DNA of 64,000 nucleotides from Cherax quadricarinatus (lineage: Eukaryota; Arthropoda; Malacostraca; Decapoda; Parastacidae), in the NCBI RefSeq assembly GCF_038502225.1, contig NC_091303.1:32293530-32357529 (forward strand), in the 5' to 3' direction. Each line of letters begins with the position of its first letter. Position 1 is the first letter of the stretch. Both the position numbers and the translations under genes were made by a program. The notes under the pieces were generated by a model, which was not told the DNA's origin, ran no database searches, and saw only the letters and a list, made by a program, of their open reading frames with translations. This document shows positions 62,921 to 64,000 of this stretch, in pieces.

Positions 62921-63073
62921 GTTGATAAATTAGACACATGTGCAACACTTGGGTAGCTTTAACGAGCCACACAGTCGCTTCATCAGTCCATACAAAAGAA
63001 ATGAAGCCACTGTGTGGCGACACGTTTCCTCAATAAATATACCCAAGTGTTGCACATGTGTATAATTTATCAA
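62921..63073. repeat. Palindromic repeat P3
   Basis: Arms GTTGATAAATTAGACACATG (62921) and its partner ending TTTATCAAC (63073), loop about 16 nt. Contains GCCACTGTGTGGC followed by GACACGTTTCC, matching the P1 core with one change (GACA for GAAA). CAACTTGTCGGTT next to its right end also occurs beside the P1 left arm in complement. Confidence 0.8.
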
Positions 63074-63119
63074 CTTGTCGGTTCTCTGAACCATTTGTCT
63101 ACGGACATTGATTGTCAAG

Positions 63120-63240
63120 ATTGTCTTAGGATGGTCTCAGAAAGGATGGTCTTAGACAGGATGGTCTCGGACAGGATGGTCTCGGACAGGATGGTCTCGG
63201 ACAGGATGGTCACGGACAGGATGGTCACGGACAGGATAGT
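63120..63240. repeat. 15-bp minisatellite (GACAGGATGGTCTCG)
   Basis: About eight units, giving an RMVSD peptide as by-product. Confidence 0.93.
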
Positions 63241-63759
63241 CTTCGTAATTAACAAGAACAAAAAAGTTTCTGTGTAATATGGATTTGGTGTAATATTCAG
63301 TTTACTTTCTCTACTTGTAATAGCACTGGAAGAAGGAAGGATAGAGGAAGGATGAGGAATAGAAAGAAGGAAGGAAAAGGAAAGAAGGATGCATATTTTT
63401 TATCTAAAAAATAAAATTAGACATCAGCAACATGCTGCAACCCTAATCTACATCACTTGGCAGTGACAGAGTGGGAACAAATATACCTGAAGGAAGAAAA
63501 GAAAGAAGGGAGAGCTCAAACGAGGGAGAACAAAGGAGGGAGAACAAAGGGATGGAGGAAAGAGAGTCTGGAGGGAAAGAGGAGCGTTATGAGACAGTAA
63601 TTTTGGTCGGCTACAGCACCGAAACTTGTATATACAGTGCAAGTTAGGCAGCTTTAAATTCTAAGCACTCTATTACTGCCTCCTTAGTGGTCTCCTTGTA
63701 CCGTGAGGTGCCTGGGTCGGTTTGCTGGTCTTGTCGTCGGTCTGCTGGTCTTGTCGTCG
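63241..63759. other. Unassigned purine-rich sequence
   Basis: GAAGGA/GGAAGG-rich stretches at 63330-63590; no gene seen. Confidence 0.5.
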
Positions 63760-63975
63760 TTTATTTACTGGTCGTCTGGTGGATCTGCTGGTTATCTGGT
63801 GGATCTTCTGGTCGTATGGTTGATCTGTTGGTCGTATGGTTGGTCTGCTGGTCGTATGGTTGGTCTGCTGGTCGTATGGTTGATCTGCTGGTCGTATGGT
63901 TGATCTGCTGGTCGTATGGTTGATCTGCTGGTCGTATGGTTGATCTGCTGGTCGTATGGTTGGTCTGCTGGTGTC
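63760..63975. repeat. 20-bp minisatellite (TCTGCTGGTCGTATGGTTGA)
   Basis: About ten units. 20 bp is not a multiple of 3, so all frames read similar Trp/Val/Leu-rich peptides; by-products. Confidence 0.95.
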
Positions 63976-64000
63976 ATATTTCGTTGTCAGATCTCATGTT

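Overview
The window looks like gene-poor, repeat-dense DNA from an arthropod, most likely a decapod crustacean (crayfish, lobster or shrimp type). I infer this from the long (TA)n and (TG)n tracts, abundant non-LTR and Penelope-like retroelements, a tRNA-derived SINE with a (TTATC)n tail, and element families I associate with decapods. I saw no bacterial signals (operons, ribosome binding sites, CRISPR) and no convincing host gene. Nearly all recognisable coding sequence belongs to decayed retroelements.

Layout. 1-5157: two reverse-strand fragments of one RTE-like LINE, the second split by a SINE (4368-4666), plus a weak Penelope-like remnant. 5190-8886: an unrelated reverse transcriptase fragment, then a nearly complete forward CR1-like LINE. 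10285-17284: the best RTE-like copy (10380-13325), a short RTE-like copy, a Penelope-like GIY-YIG fragment, and three copies of a 388-bp terminal-inverted-repeat element, all embedded in (TA)n. 17285-22385: trinucleotide repeats and a broken Ty3/gypsy element whose integrase end lies upstream of its reverse transcriptase. 22386-26547: a 4.2-kb satellite of 31-bp units with an 862-bp higher-order duplication. 26690-31570: two Penelope-like copies in inverted orientation; the forward one carries a 1.3-kb insertion with a perfect 5-bp target duplication. 31575-33270: minisatellites. 33344-46009: five CR1-like copies, all reverse strand, joined head to tail, the first four junctions by (TG)n and the last by a G-rich block. 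46010-51308: (TA)n, then an unusual LINE with an F/YLDDG-type reverse transcriptase and a C-terminal zinc motif, itself interrupted by another CR1-like fragment. 51309-56945: mostly unassigned, with a 163-codon orphan reading frame and large palindromes. 56945-62917: a second head-to-tail chain of three CR1-like copies. 62918-64000: another palindrome and minisatellites.

How the parts relate. Three element types appear tied to dinucleotide tracts: CR1-like 3' ends meet (TG/CA)n, RTE-like 3' ends meet (TA)n, and the 388-bp elements sit inside (TA)n or (TG)n. The simplest reading is that new copies insert into the tails of older copies and build chains. Separately, five palindromic repeats and one Penelope 3' flank share a hairpin followed by GAAAC or a near variant; the best copies resemble degenerate hammerhead ribozyme cores. 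All family names come from motif recognition by eye; no database search was possible.
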